A stretch of 64,000 bases of DNA from Bacillus cereus (GTDB lineage: Bacteria; Bacillota; Bacilli; Bacillales; Bacillaceae_G), in NCBI RefSeq assembly GCF_025917685.1, contig NZ_CP089518.1, positions 1,241,001 through 1,305,000 on the forward strand. The letters run 5' to 3'. A program made the translations under genes and the position numbers. Positions 46,720 through 55,710 of this stretch are shown here, one piece after another. Position 1 is the stretch's first letter. Each line of letters starts with the position of its first letter. The notes under the pieces are model-generated. The model saw only the letters and a list, made by a program, of their open reading frames with translations, did no database searches and had not been told where the DNA came from.

Positions 46720-46752
46720 AAAAAAGAGTAGCAAATTTGCTACTCTTTTTTC
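46720..46752 (-). terminator. Terminator overlapping the end of phaJ
   Basis: AAAAAGAGTAGCAAA / TTTGCTACTCTTTTT is a perfect 30-bp palindrome with no spare loop base, and the right part (46740-46752) holds the stop and final codons of phaJ. On the minus strand it is followed by TTCTATCC. Confidence 0.85.
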
Positions 46753-47183
46753 AGTATTGTCGCTGTACCTTCCACGACAATATCATCGGATTGATTATAT
46801 ATGTTTGTTTGCAGCGTAATGATTTTTTTATCGTCACGTTTTTTTATAACTTCTGCCACAACGCGAAGTGTATCACCGATTTTGACAGGAGCACGGAATG
46901 AAACGTTTTGAGATAAATAAATCGTATTTTTGCCCGGGAGTTTTGTTCCAAGAATGGTAGAAATAAAACTTGAAACGAGCATGCCATGAGCAATACGTTC
47001 TTTGAACATTGTCGTTTTTGCAAAAGAGTCTAGAATATGAATAGGATTTACATCTCCAGTCAATTTTGCGAAATTGATAACGTCCTCATCCGTAATTTTT
47101 TTTGTTAGTGATGCTTGATCACCGACTTGAATCTCATCGTAACGAAGCTCCGGAACAGTTTGTGCTTCTTGAAATGGATTCAT
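46740..47183 (-). CDS. phaJ: (R)-specific enoyl-CoA hydratase, MaoC family
   Basis: 147 aa hot-dog-fold hydratase that converts enoyl-CoA from beta-oxidation into (R)-3-hydroxyacyl-CoA for polyester synthesis. MaoC motif FAKLTGDVNPIH with catalytic Asp and His, then RIAHGMLVSS. I start at the ATG complementing 47181-47183 (AGAAGGAGGACAAA upstream), not at the further in-frame ATGs. It follows phaP at 101 bases on the same strand. The neighbourhood makes a PHA role very likely. Confidence 0.85.
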   Translation of the reverse strand: MNPFQEAQTVPELRYDEIQVGDQASLTKKITDEDVINFAKLTGDVNPIHILDSFAKTTMFKERIAHGMLVSSFISTILGTKLPGKNTIYLSQNVSFRAPVKIGDTLRVVAEVIKKRDDKKIITLQTNIYNQSDDIVVEGTATILKKE

Positions 47184-47284
47184 TTTGTCCTCCTTCTTTT
47201 CCATATCGAAAAATGTAAGCCATCTTGATGTAGTAGGAGGAAGAAAGAGTTTTGTTTGTGCTGCAGTTAGTTGCCACATTTTTC

Positions 47285-47809
47285 TTACTTGATGGAAGTA
47301 AATAGATTTTTTGAGTTTTCCTCGAACTGCTTTGCGAGTTCGAGTTGTTTGGACTTGAACTCTCCCAAAAAAACTTCTAACTGTTTTTGAACCTCTTCGC
47401 GTTGCGATTGTTGTTGTTCAATAAAGTGTTTTGTTGTTTCTTCAAATTGACCGCTAGTTTGAGTAAGAATAGACAAAGATGTTTTTGTAGGAGAAACAGT
47501 AAGTTGATGCATTTGAGTAGAAAGCTCATTCCATTTCCCTTGCCACTCGTTAATTTGATCATTTAAGGAGTTTCCAGTTAATTGCTTCACGTAATCTGTA
47601 TATTGGTTATTGAACTGAGCTGTGAATTGTTGTAGTTCTTTTTCTAGTTCATTTACTCCTGATGTTAATTTATGCAAAGCGTCTTGTTGTTGTTTTAACG
47701 TTTCTAAAGTAAGTTGCTCTAATTGTTTCCCAGCTGAAGAGAAGAGGGAAAGAGATTGAGACCAGTTTTTCCAAAATGCATCGACTAATTCGTATGGTTT
47801 AGTTTCCAT
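47285..47809 (-). CDS. phaP: Phasin PhaP, PHA granule surface protein
   Basis: 174 aa, almost wholly helical and amphipathic, Gln/Glu/Lys-rich, no signal peptide: YELVDAFWKNWSQSLSLF at the N-terminus and long coiled regions after. It coats polyhydroxyalkanoate granules and controls their size. ATG complementing 47807-47809, TTTGGAGGTC upstream. It lies between phaQ and phaJ, as in B. megaterium-type clusters. Confidence 0.88.
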   Translation of the reverse strand: METKPYELVDAFWKNWSQSLSLFSSAGKQLEQLTLETLKQQQDALHKLTSGVNELEKELQQFTAQFNNQYTDYVKQLTGNSLNDQINEWQGKWNELSTQMHQLTVSPTKTSLSILTQTSGQFEETTKHFIEQQQSQREEVQKQLEVFLGEFKSKQLELAKQFEENSKNLFTSIK

Positions 47810-47851
47810 TGTTTGACCTCCAAATGTTTTTTTGCATATTGTGAACGCAGA

Positions 47852-48304
47852 TTACTCTGCTGTACCACCAGGTGAAGATGAAGAACCCTTTTCATCCTTT
47901 TCTGGAGAAGTAGAAAATGGAAAGAATGCATTGGTGTATAACGTGAAAAACGTCCGCAACATATTTTGATAATGTTCAAAAGAAGTCGCACATGTTGATA
48001 AATATTGCTCTCCATATTCTGTTAAAGAATAAATTCGTTTCGCTGGCCCGCCTTCACTTGTATCCCAAGTGGAAGAAATGAGATTTTCTTTTTCTAACTT
48101 GCGCAATGTTCTATACACATTACCTTGGTCAACAGAAGAAAAGCCGATGTCCATTAGCATTTGAATGAGTTTGTAACCATGAAGACTCCAGTCTTTTAGA
48201 CAGAGAAGTAAGAAAGGAACTAAGAAGTTTTTTGGCATGGAGTTTGGTTGTTTCGCTTGGTTTTTTTCCAAACTTTCTGGGTGTTCTGGTTCATTATGTA
48301 GCAT
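47852..48304 (-). CDS. phaQ: PhaQ, PadR-type repressor of phaP and phaQ
   Basis: 150 aa with a PadR winged helix (about 22-100; FLLLCLKDWSLHGYKLIQMLMDIG, VYRTLRKLEKENLISSTWDTSEGGPAKRIYSLT) and a Ser/Pro/Gly-rich tail. The B. megaterium orthologue senses PHB granules and represses phaQ-phaP. ATG complementing 48302-48304 after AGGTGATG. Divergent from phaRBC with a 198-base region that should hold both promoters. Confidence 0.88.
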   Translation of the reverse strand: MLHNEPEHPESLEKNQAKQPNSMPKNFLVPFLLLCLKDWSLHGYKLIQMLMDIGFSSVDQGNVYRTLRKLEKENLISSTWDTSEGGPAKRIYSLTEYGEQYLSTCATSFEHYQNMLRTFFTLYTNAFFPFSTSPEKDEKGSSSSPGGTAE

Positions 48305-48502
48305 GATTGTGCATCACCTCATGAATCAGTTAGATGGAATTTTTTGCTTATAAGTGCAATTTACACCTATCTGTTTTTAATGTCAATACATTTGTTAGAA
48401 AATAAAGAAAAATAAAATATAGACTTGAAGTTTTATTCGGAATATTAGAAAATAGTGAATAGGTTGAATTGTTTCAAAAACGAAAAAGGGAGTGTAGGCG
48501 AA

Positions 48503-48985
48503 GTGATTGATCAAAAATTCGATCCATTGCAAGCATGGAAAAATGCTTATGAACAAACCGAAACATTTTGGGGAAAAGCGCTCAATGAAACAATTAAAAC
48601 AGAAGAATATTCTGCTTGGATGGGCAGCGTTCTAGATTTGAATTTGTTTTATCAAAAAGCATTAAATGATACGACAAAAAGTTATTTAGAACAAGTGAAT
48701 GTGCCAACGAAAGAGGATATCGCTAGAGTAGCTACGCTTGTTATTAACTTAGAAAATAAAGTTGATAACATCGAGGAAGTTCTAGAAGAGAAAGTGGATT
48801 CATTAGGACAAGCTCCTACATTAAAGCGTGATGTTACGAAAGTAAAACAAGATATTCGCACGTTAGAAACGAAAGTTGATCAAATTCTAGAATTACTAGA
48901 AAAGCAAAATGCGGTACTAGCTAAACTACAAGTACCTGTAAAAGAAGAAGTAAAGCCTGCGAATAAGCCAGAAAATAAAAAATGA
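48503..48985 (+). CDS. phaR: PhaR subunit of class IV PHA synthase
   Basis: 160 aa. The N-terminal FDPLQAWKNAYEQTETFWGKAL is the conserved part that binds PhaC; the rest is coiled coil (ENKVDNIEEVLEEKVDSL) with a basic Pro/Lys tail. PhaR is required for activity of the Bacillus PhaC. GTG 48503 is the likely start (GGGAG ten bases upstream); a longer frame begins 48455 with no ribosome site. First gene of phaRBC. Confidence 0.88.
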   Translation: MIDQKFDPLQAWKNAYEQTETFWGKALNETIKTEEYSAWMGSVLDLNLFYQKALNDTTKSYLEQVNVPTKEDIARVATLVINLENKVDNIEEVLEEKVDSLGQAPTLKRDVTKVKQDIRTLETKVDQILELLEKQNAVLAKLQVPVKEEVKPANKPENKK

Positions 48986-49006
48986 TAAAAGCGTTTGTTT
49001 ATAACG

Positions 49007-49037
49007 TGAAAAAGAGAGAGGGAGAATCTCTTTTTCA
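49007..49037 (+). terminator. Hairpin between phaR and phaB
   Basis: TGAAAAAGAGA / TCTCTTTTTCA stem around GAGGGAGAA. The trailing bases are not T-rich beyond the stem, so it may attenuate or protect rather than fully terminate. Confidence 0.5.
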
Positions 49038-49138
49038 TGAATAAACAACGAAACATAATTAATATATGGACTCTATTAGTATGAGTACCAAAATGATTCA
49101 TAACAATCGTTCACAAATTCATTTAAGGGGGAAAAGAA

Positions 49139-49882
49139 ATGGTTCAATTAAATGGCAAAGTAGCAATCGTAACAGGTGGGGCAAAAGGAATTGGGAAAGC
49201 AATTACAGTAGCATTAGCACAAGAGGGAGCAAAAGTTGTTATTAACTATAATAGCAGTAAAGAAGCGGCTGAAAACTTAGTAAATGAATTAGGAAAAGAA
49301 GGACATGACGTTTATGCAGTTCAAGCGGATGTTTCTAAAGTAGAAGATGCAAACAGACTTGTAGAAGAAGCTGTGAATCATTTTGGTAAAGTTGATATTC
49401 TTGTTAATAATGCTGGTATTACAAGAGATCGTACATTCAAAAAATTAAATCGTGAAGATTGGGAGCGCGTAATTGACGTGAACTTAAGTAGCGTATTCAA
49501 TACGACAAGCGCAGTACTTCCATACATATCGGAAGCAGAAGAAGGAAGAATCATTAGTATTTCTTCTATTATTGGCCAAGCTGGTGGATTTGGACAAACA
49601 AATTACTCAGCAGCAAAAGCAGGTATGTTAGGATTTACAAAATCATTAGCGTTAGAACTTGCTAAAACAAATGTAACTGTAAACGCAATTTGCCCAGGAT
49701 TTATTGATACTGAAATGGTAGCAGAAGTACCAGAAGAAGTGCGTCAAAAAATCGTTGCGAAAATCCCGAAAAAACGTTTTGGTCAAGCTGATGAAATTGC
49801 AAAAGGTGTAGTATACCTATGCCGTGACGGTGCGTATATCACTGGTCAGCAATTAAACATTAACGGCGGATTATACATGTAA
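49139..49882 (+). CDS. phaB: Acetoacetyl-CoA reductase PhaB
   Basis: NADPH-dependent reduction of acetoacetyl-CoA to (R)-3-hydroxybutyryl-CoA, the monomer for PHB. 247-aa short-chain dehydrogenase: TGGAKGIG cofactor motif, NNAG, catalytic Ser (SISSI) and YSAAK Tyr/Lys. FabG is a close relative; the location between phaR and phaC decides for PhaB. ATG 49139 follows AAGGGGGAAAAGAA. Confidence 0.9.
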   Translation: MVQLNGKVAIVTGGAKGIGKAITVALAQEGAKVVINYNSSKEAAENLVNELGKEGHDVYAVQADVSKVEDANRLVEEAVNHFGKVDILVNNAGITRDRTFKKLNREDWERVIDVNLSSVFNTTSAVLPYISEAEEGRIISISSIIGQAGGFGQTNYSAAKAGMLGFTKSLALELAKTNVTVNAICPGFIDTEMVAEVPEEVRQKIVAKIPKKRFGQADEIAKGVVYLCRDGAYITGQQLNINGGLYM

Positions 49883-49893
49883 TGAAGTAAGAA

Positions 49894-49931
49894 AAAAGTG
49901 CATATCCATAGCAGGAATGCACTTCTTTTTT
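49894..49931 (+). terminator. Terminator/attenuator between phaB and phaC
   Basis: AAGTGCAT / ATGCACTT stem with ATCCATAGCAGGA loop, then CTTTTTTT. It is strong enough to lower phaC transcription relative to phaRB. Confidence 0.7.
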
Positions 49932-49964
49932 TAGAAAGAAATCGACCGAAAAGGGGATAAAAAA

Positions 49965-51050
49965 ATGACTACATTCGTAACAGAATGGGAAAAGCAATTA
50001 GAGTTGTACCCAGAAGAATATCGCAAAGCATATCGTCGTGTGAAAAGAGCGAGCGAAATTTTATTACGCGAACCAGAACCACAAGTTGGTTTAACACCGA
50101 AAGAGGTTATTTGGACGAAGAATAAAACGAAGCTGTATCGTTATATTCCAAAACAAGAAAAAACGCAGAGAGTTCCAATCTTATTAATATATGCTCTTAT
50201 TAATAAACCATATATTATGGATTTAACTCCAGGAAATAGTTTAGTGGAATATTTAGTAGATCGTGGTTTTGATGTATATATGCTTGATTGGGGCACATTT
50301 GGTTTAGAAGATAGTCATTTAAAATTTGATGATTTCGTGTTCGATTATATTGCAAAAGCAGTGAAAAAAGTAATGAGAACTGCAAAATCGGACGAGATTT
50401 CTTTACTGGGTTATTGCATGGGTGGAACATTAACATCTATTTATGCAGCACTTCATCCACACATGCCAATTCGTAACTTGATTTTTATGACAAGTCCTTT
50501 TGATTTCTCTGAAACAGGATTATACGGTCCTTTACTAGATGAGAAATATTTCAATTTAGATAAAGCGGTTGATACATTCGGAAATATTCCGCCAGAAATG
50601 ATTGATTTCGGAAATAAGATGTTAAAACCAATTACAAACTTCGTTGGTCCATATGTTGCTTTAGTCGATCGTTCAGAAAATGAGCGCTTCGTCGAAAGCT
50701 GGAAGTTAGTCCAAAAATGGGTTGGTGACGGTATTCCATTCCCAGGTGAATCGTATAGACAATGGATTCGTGATTTTTATCAAAATAATAAATTAGTGAA
50801 AGGTGAACTCGTTATTCGCGGACAAAAGGTAGACCTTGCAAATATTAAGGCGAATGTCTTAAATATTTCCGCGAAACGTGATCATATTGCTTTGCCATGT
50901 CAAGTAGAGGCCTTACTTGATCATATTTCTAGCACGGATAAACAGTATGTATGTTTACCGACAGGACATATGTCTATTGTGTATGGTGGAACGGCTGTAA
51001 AGCAAACATATCCGACGGTTGGAAATTGGCTTGAAGAGCGTTCTAATTAA
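49965..51050 (+). CDS. phaC: Class IV poly(3-hydroxyalkanoate) synthase PhaC
   Basis: Polymerises (R)-3-hydroxyacyl-CoA to PHA at the granule, together with PhaR. 361 aa: alpha/beta hydrolase fold with the lipase-like box GYCMGG and nucleophile Cys151, the catalytic Asp in SAKRDHIALP and His in TGHMSIVYGG. Short length and the PhaR neighbour mark class IV. ATG 49965 follows AAAAGGGGATAAAAAA. Confidence 0.93.
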   Translation: MTTFVTEWEKQLELYPEEYRKAYRRVKRASEILLREPEPQVGLTPKEVIWTKNKTKLYRYIPKQEKTQRVPILLIYALINKPYIMDLTPGNSLVEYLVDRGFDVYMLDWGTFGLEDSHLKFDDFVFDYIAKAVKKVMRTAKSDEISLLGYCMGGTLTSIYAALHPHMPIRNLIFMTSPFDFSETGLYGPLLDEKYFNLDKAVDTFGNIPPEMIDFGNKMLKPITNFVGPYVALVDRSENERFVESWKLVQKWVGDGIPFPGESYRQWIRDFYQNNKLVKGELVIRGQKVDLANIKANVLNISAKRDHIALPCQVEALLDHISSTDKQYVCLPTGHMSIVYGGTAVKQTYPTVGNWLEERSN

Positions 51051-51055
51051 AAAGA

Positions 51056-51091
51056 AGAAATCCAACTAGCGTATGTTAGTTGGATTTTTTT
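51056..51091 (+). terminator. Terminator of phaRBC
   Basis: AAATCCAACTA / TAGTTGGATTT stem with loop GCGTATGT, T run. Confidence 0.9.
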
Positions 51092-51144
51092 ATGGAAAAT
51101 GACGAAACATAGGGAGGAGAAAAATACATTGTAGGAGTATAATT

Positions 51145-52338
51145 ATGAAGCTTATGACTGGTAAGTTGTTTTGGAGTGCTGGAGTTTCTGTACCTTGTTA
51201 TCCAACGTTAGAAAATGATATGATATGTGATGTGCTAGTAATTGGAAGTGGAGAAGCGGGTGCTCATATAGCGTATTCGTTAGCTAAAATTGGAATGCGT
51301 GTTATGCTCATTGAAAAAAGAGCAATTGCATGTGGTAGCACAGCTGCAAATACAGGATTATTACAATTTGTTCATGATAAATCGTTGACCTCTCTTATTC
51401 ATACATTTGGTGAAGAGAAAGGGGGGCGAGCATATAGACTTTGTTATGAAGCGCTTAGAACAATGGAGAAAGTTGTGCCAACTCTCGATATTGATCCCCA
51501 TTTTATTCCACGAAATAGTTTGTATTATGCAAGTAGAGATGAAGATATTTCATTTTTACAAGAAGAATATAATACGTTACGCCATTATGGGTTTCCGGTT
51601 GAATATTTTACAGAGTCTGATATTAAGAAGCGTTATTCATTTGCAAAACAAGCGGCGTTATATACAAACGGTGATGCAGAAGTGAATCCATATTTATTAG
51701 CGCATAGTCTTTTGCATAAAGCGAAACAAATGGGTGCTACTATATATGAGCATACAGAGGCATTACATATTAAACAAATCCAAAATGATTTAATTTGTTA
51801 CACGAACACAGGAAATAAAATCGTAGCAAAGAATATTATTATGGCGACAGGTTATGAAGCAATCTTTGGAAAGAAAGAAAAAAACACAACAGTAGAAACG
51901 TCTTATGCTGTTGTAACAAATAAAATAGATTATTTTGAAGGCTGGCATGAGCAATCATTAATTTGGGAAACAGCACGGCCTTACTTATATTTTCGAACGT
52001 ATCAAAACCGCATTATTGTAGGTGGATTAGATGAAGCGATGCAAATTCAATCAATTGGTGATACGAAATTATTGCATAAGCGTGATATCCTTATTAACAT
52101 TGTAAAAGAAATGTTCCCGCAATATAAAAATATACAGGCAGAGTACTATTGGGCAGCAGCATTTGGTGGCAGTCATGATGGTCTCCCTATTTTAAAAGAA
52201 GATAAAGAAATACATAATTTATATTACGCACTGCCGTATGGGGGAAATGGAACTGTATACGGAATGGTATTTGCGAAACTATTTCAGCAGTTATTTACAA
52301 ATGAAGAAAGTGATGATTTTTCTTTATTTAATCGATAG
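51145..52338 (+). CDS. FAD-dependent oxidoreductase (DAO family)
   Basis: 397 aa; Rossmann FAD motif VLVIGSGEAGAHIAYSL starts at about residue 29, then EKRAIACGSTAANTGLLQF with the typical Gly/Ser rich loop, and a C-terminal FAD contact (AAAFGGSHDGLPIL; LPYGGNGTVYGM). This is the D-amino-acid/glycine oxidase type fold; substrate unknown. ATG 51145 is behind TAGGAG. It precedes the potassium channel subunit gene by 22 bases, perhaps as an operon. Confidence 0.85.
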   Translation: MKLMTGKLFWSAGVSVPCYPTLENDMICDVLVIGSGEAGAHIAYSLAKIGMRVMLIEKRAIACGSTAANTGLLQFVHDKSLTSLIHTFGEEKGGRAYRLCYEALRTMEKVVPTLDIDPHFIPRNSLYYASRDEDISFLQEEYNTLRHYGFPVEYFTESDIKKRYSFAKQAALYTNGDAEVNPYLLAHSLLHKAKQMGATIYEHTEALHIKQIQNDLICYTNTGNKIVAKNIIMATGYEAIFGKKEKNTTVETSYAVVTNKIDYFEGWHEQSLIWETARPYLYFRTYQNRIIVGGLDEAMQIQSIGDTKLLHKRDILINIVKEMFPQYKNIQAEYYWAAAFGGSHDGLPILKEDKEIHNLYYALPYGGNGTVYGMVFAKLFQQLFTNEESDDFSLFNR

Positions 52339-52360
52339 AAAAAGGTAGCGAAGTGATGGA

Positions 52361-53710
52361 ATGAGAGATATAAAAAAGTTTTTACAAAAATTACGTCCCG
52401 TGCAACTTATCGTTGTATTTTATTTACTAGCGGTAGTTGTATCGGTAATTTTACTTAGTTTGCCATTTGTTACGAAGCCTGGTGTGAAATGGACATTTAT
52501 AGATGCGCTGTTTACATCTGTTAGTGCCGTAAGTGTTACGGGACTTTCTGTTGTTACTATTTCAGATACGTTTACAACAGCAGGAATTATTGTTTTAGCC
52601 TTGATTTTACAATTAGGCGGATTAGGAATTATGGCACTTGGTACATTCGTTTGGATTATAACGGGTAAAAAGATTGGTTTGCAAAGAAGAAGGTTAATTA
52701 TGGCAGACCATAACCAAGGAAATTTATCGGGCCTTGTAGAATTAATGCGTTCTATTTTAATTGTAATTATTTCGATAGAACTCATTGGAGCAATACTGTT
52801 AGGTACAAGATTTTTACTATATTTCCCGACTTGGCAAGAAGCTTATTTTCACGGTTTCTTTGCTGCTGTGAGTGCAACAACGAACGGAGGATTTGATTTA
52901 ACAGGACAATCACTTATTCCGTACAAAAAAGATTACATTGTTCAAATGATTCATATGTTGCTTATTATTTTAGGAGCTATTGGTTTTCCGGTGTTAATGG
53001 AAGTAAAGCAATTCCTTAGTAAAAGGCGACAGCAACTATTTCGCTTTTCATTATTTACAAAATTGACGACAACGACATTTTTTGCACTCGTTATTGTTGG
53101 AACAATTATGATTTTTCTATTAGAACGAAATCATTTTTTAGTAGGAAAGTCATGGCATGAAACGGTATTTTATACGCTATTCCAATCTGTGACGACGCGA
53201 AGTGGTGGACTCGCTACAATGGACATCCGTGAATTATCACAACCAACGCTTTTATTTATGAGTATATTAATGTTCATTGGAGCATCTCCAAGCTCAGTTG
53301 GGGGCGGAATACGTACAACAACATTTGCTGTTAGTATATTATCGTTATATACATTTGCAAGGGGCGGGAGAACAGTCCGAGTTTTCAAACGTCAGCTACA
53401 TGAAGAGGATGTGTTGAAAGCATCTGTCGTTATGACGATGGGGATTTTATTATGTGCCTCGGCGCTGTTTATTTTATCCATTACAGAAAATGTACCACTT
53501 ATGAACTTAATAGTTGAAGTTTGTTCTGCTTTCGGGACAACGGGACTATCAACAGGTATTACTCCTGAATTAACAACTGTTGGTAAACTTGTACTCATTG
53601 TACTTATGTTTATCGGACGCGTCGGTATTTTAACATTTATATTAGCTAGTGGCGGAAGAGAGCAACCACCTCGCTATAAATATCCGAAAGAGAGAATTAT
53701 TATTGGATAG
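52361..53710 (+). CDS. KtrB/KtrD-type potassium uptake channel subunit
   Basis: 449 aa, four M1-P-M2 repeats with filter segments SVTGLS, SATTNGGFD, TRSGGLAT and FGTTGLS. The Gly of each filter is kept, but the first and third filters differ from those of the paralogue at 44974. It is nearer to the KtrD type by general impression. ATG 52361 has a weak ribosome site. RCK partner is not encoded in the window. Confidence 0.88.
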   Translation: MRDIKKFLQKLRPVQLIVVFYLLAVVVSVILLSLPFVTKPGVKWTFIDALFTSVSAVSVTGLSVVTISDTFTTAGIIVLALILQLGGLGIMALGTFVWIITGKKIGLQRRRLIMADHNQGNLSGLVELMRSILIVIISIELIGAILLGTRFLLYFPTWQEAYFHGFFAAVSATTNGGFDLTGQSLIPYKKDYIVQMIHMLLIILGAIGFPVLMEVKQFLSKRRQQLFRFSLFTKLTTTTFFALVIVGTIMIFLLERNHFLVGKSWHETVFYTLFQSVTTRSGGLATMDIRELSQPTLLFMSILMFIGASPSSVGGGIRTTTFAVSILSLYTFARGGRTVRVFKRQLHEEDVLKASVVMTMGILLCASALFILSITENVPLMNLIVEVCSAFGTTGLSTGITPELTTVGKLVLIVLMFIGRVGILTFILASGGREQPPRYKYPKERIIIG

Positions 53711-53714
53711 TATG

Positions 53715-53747
53715 AAACCATTCTACCTATGTTAGGTAGAATGGTTT
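53715..53747. terminator. Bidirectional terminator
   Basis: AAACCATTCTACCTA / TAGGTAGAATGGTTT with a 3-base loop and T run, between the potassium channel gene and the DUF3905 gene. Confidence 0.9.
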
Positions 53748-53748
53748 T

Positions 53749-54084
53749 TTAGTCGTTAATTCCAAATTGAGGATGCATAAAAGCATCATTTTTCTTATCA
53801 ACTTCGTTTTTAAGTAGTTCTTGATTTTCTTCTGAAATCCACCCAATATCATTTGTAGGATGTATCCATTCTTCCCCAGCCATAATGGCAGGATCTACCT
53901 CATCACTCCAATTATTAAGAGGACTGTTAGTGGAATCGTATTTACTGTCTCCAATTACAACATCATATTGATTTATAAAAGGTTGTTTCATCTTTTTGCC
54001 CGTGCCTTTAAAAGATGGAAAATTCATTTGATGAGGGAGCGTTTCGTCTAAAATTGGCGATTGGATCGTTTCTTTCTCCTTCAA
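53749..54084 (-). CDS. DUF3905-family protein
   Basis: 111 aa, hydrophilic. The phrases LDETLPHQMNFPSFKGTG, NSPLNNWSDEVDPAIMAGEEW and HPTNDIGW belong to DUF3905, a family restricted to spore-forming Bacillales; a sporulation link is inferred. I prefer the TTG start complementing 54082-54084, eight bases after AAGGAG; an ATG at 54090 overlaps that site and the far ATG at 54132 has none. Convergent with the potassium channel gene. Confidence 0.78.
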   Translation of the reverse strand: MKEKETIQSPILDETLPHQMNFPSFKGTGKKMKQPFINQYDVVIGDSKYDSTNSPLNNWSDEVDPAIMAGEEWIHPTNDIGWISEENQELLKNEVDKKNDAFMHPQFGIND

Positions 54085-54232
54085 AGTCATCGCTCCTTTT
54101 TGTAATGGCTTGTTCGTATGTAGTATTTCCATATATAAGCTCTTATGTACTTGTTAACACTTCCCAGTAATAATTACTTTAAGTTGTTTCAAACTAGAAT
54201 AGAAAGTTATTTAGTGAGAGCAGGTGAGTATG

Positions 54233-54385
54233 TTGGTAAAAAGGAAAGTAAAACAAAATGCAGCAATTAATAATAATAAAACTCCGAAAGAAAGCTTACC
54301 CGATGCAGAATTTGCAGTAGAGTATGAAGGAGAAAATAGTGCGAAGTACGCAAATCGTAATTCAAAAAAAGGTAAACAAAAATGA
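54233..54385 (+). CDS. Small basic protein, possibly a spore protein
   Basis: 50 aa (TTG 54233, six bases after AGGTG; an ATG one codon earlier is closer to the site). Sequence starts MVKRKVKQNAAINNNKTPKE and ends KYANRNSKKGKQK: no hydrophobic core, Asn/Lys-rich, like minor SASPs, though I cannot match a named one. A strong terminator overlaps its end, and DUF3905 lies divergently upstream. Confidence 0.55.
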   Translation: MVKRKVKQNAAINNNKTPKESLPDAEFAVEYEGENSAKYANRNSKKGKQK

Positions 54386-54414
54386 GGCGTTTTTTACAAA
54401 CGCCTCATTTTTTT
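54379..54414 (+). terminator. Terminator of small spore-like gene
   Basis: AAAATGAGGCGTTT / AAACGCCTCATTTT with a TTTAC loop and T run, starting within the stop codon context. Confidence 0.9.
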
Positions 54415-54613
54415 GTGGGATTATAAAGGTTTTTTTAATTATTTGTAAATTTCACGATTGATATTAGCAGAAAAATGAGAAAAAACATAGAAGTAGCAAC
54501 GTATTACACAAAAACAAACAACAAACAAAAGATTAATGTTGGTTTAATACTGCTTTTACACTAGTTGTTTATATTTGAGTTGTACATAAGATTTGTAAAA
54601 GGAGAGAGAGACA

Positions 54614-55690
54614 GTGAAAAAAACAATCTTTAAAGCTGTAGCAACTGGAATGGTATTTTCGTTATTAATGGGGTGTGGTGCAAAGAAAGAAGAAAGTGCT
54701 GGGGCGAAAGTAAAAGATGATAAATTATCTGGATCATTAACTGTTTACACAGCGATTGAAGAAGAACTTGTACCAATTTATCTTGATTCTTTTAAAAAGA
54801 AATATCCAGATGTGAAGTTGAACATTGTACGTGATTCAACAGGAGTAATTACTGCGAAATTGCTAGCTGAAGGAAAAAATACACAAGCAGATGTTGTATG
54901 GGGAACTGCAGCGTCTAGTCTATTAGCTTTAGATAAAAAAGATATGTTAAAAGGATACTCTCCAAAAGGAGCAGATCGTGTTCTTCCGCAATTTAAAGAT
55001 GATAAGCAACCAGAAAAATGGGTAGGAAATACTGCATTTATGACGGGGATTGCTGTGAATAAAGAAGAATTGAAGAAGAAAAATTTACCGATGCCAGAAT
55101 CATATGAAGATTTAACGAAACCAGAATATAAAGGAACACTAGTTATGCCACATCCAGCTTCTTCTGGAACAGGATTTTTAACAGTTTCTGCATGGCTACA
55201 AATTATGGGAGAAGATAAGGGCTGGGATTACATGAAGAAACTTCATGATAATATGGCAACTTATACTCATTCAGGTTCAAAACCAGCGAAATTAGCAGGT
55301 GCAGGTGAATATCCAGTTGGTGTATCAATGGTTTATAGTGCTTTGAAAGAGAAACAAAAAGGTGCACCAGTTGAAGTTGTATTGCCGAAAGAAGGATTAG
55401 GTTGGGAAGTAGAAGCGAACGCACTTATTAAAAAAGATAATGCAAAAAATGATAAATTAGCGCAAGCATTTTTAGATTGGGCAATTACTGATGATGTAAT
55501 GAAGTTATACTTCGAGAAAAATGGATTTGCGACAATTAAAAATGATTATAAACTTCCAGATGGATTCCCTAAAGATGTGACAGAAAAGTTATATAAAAAG
55601 AATGACTTTAAGTGGGCAGCAGAAAATCGCGACAAAATTTTAGAAAAATGGGAAAAAGAGTTTGGCCAAAAAGCAGAACCGAAAAAGTAA
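54614..55690 (+). CDS. 2-aminoethylphosphonate-binding lipoprotein
   Basis: Substrate-binding protein of the phosphonate importer. 358 aa: lipoprotein signal (LLMGC, Cys21), then an iron(III)/AEP-type binding fold ([57 protein letters not shown]). The lipoprotein is followed by ATPase and permease in one operon with phnX and phnW, which decides for 2-aminoethylphosphonate rather than iron. GTG 54614 follows GGAGAGAGAGACA. The upstream 230 bases should hold the operon promoter. Confidence 0.85.
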   Translation: MKKTIFKAVATGMVFSLLMGCGAKKEESAGAKVKDDKLSGSLTVYTAIEEELVPIYLDSFKKKYPDVKLNIVRDSTGVITAKLLAEGKNTQADVVWGTAASSLLALDKKDMLKGYSPKGADRVLPQFKDDKQPEKWVGNTAFMTGIAVNKEELKKKNLPMPESYEDLTKPEYKGTLVMPHPASSGTGFLTVSAWLQIMGEDKGWDYMKKLHDNMATYTHSGSKPAKLAGAGEYPVGVSMVYSALKEKQKGAPVEVVLPKEGLGWEVEANALIKKDNAKNDKLAQAFLDWAITDDVMKLYFEKNGFATIKNDYKLPDGFPKDVTEKLYKKNDFKWAAENRDKILEKWEKEFGQKAEPKK

Positions 55691-55710
55691 GTGAGTGGGA
55701 GAGAGAAAAA

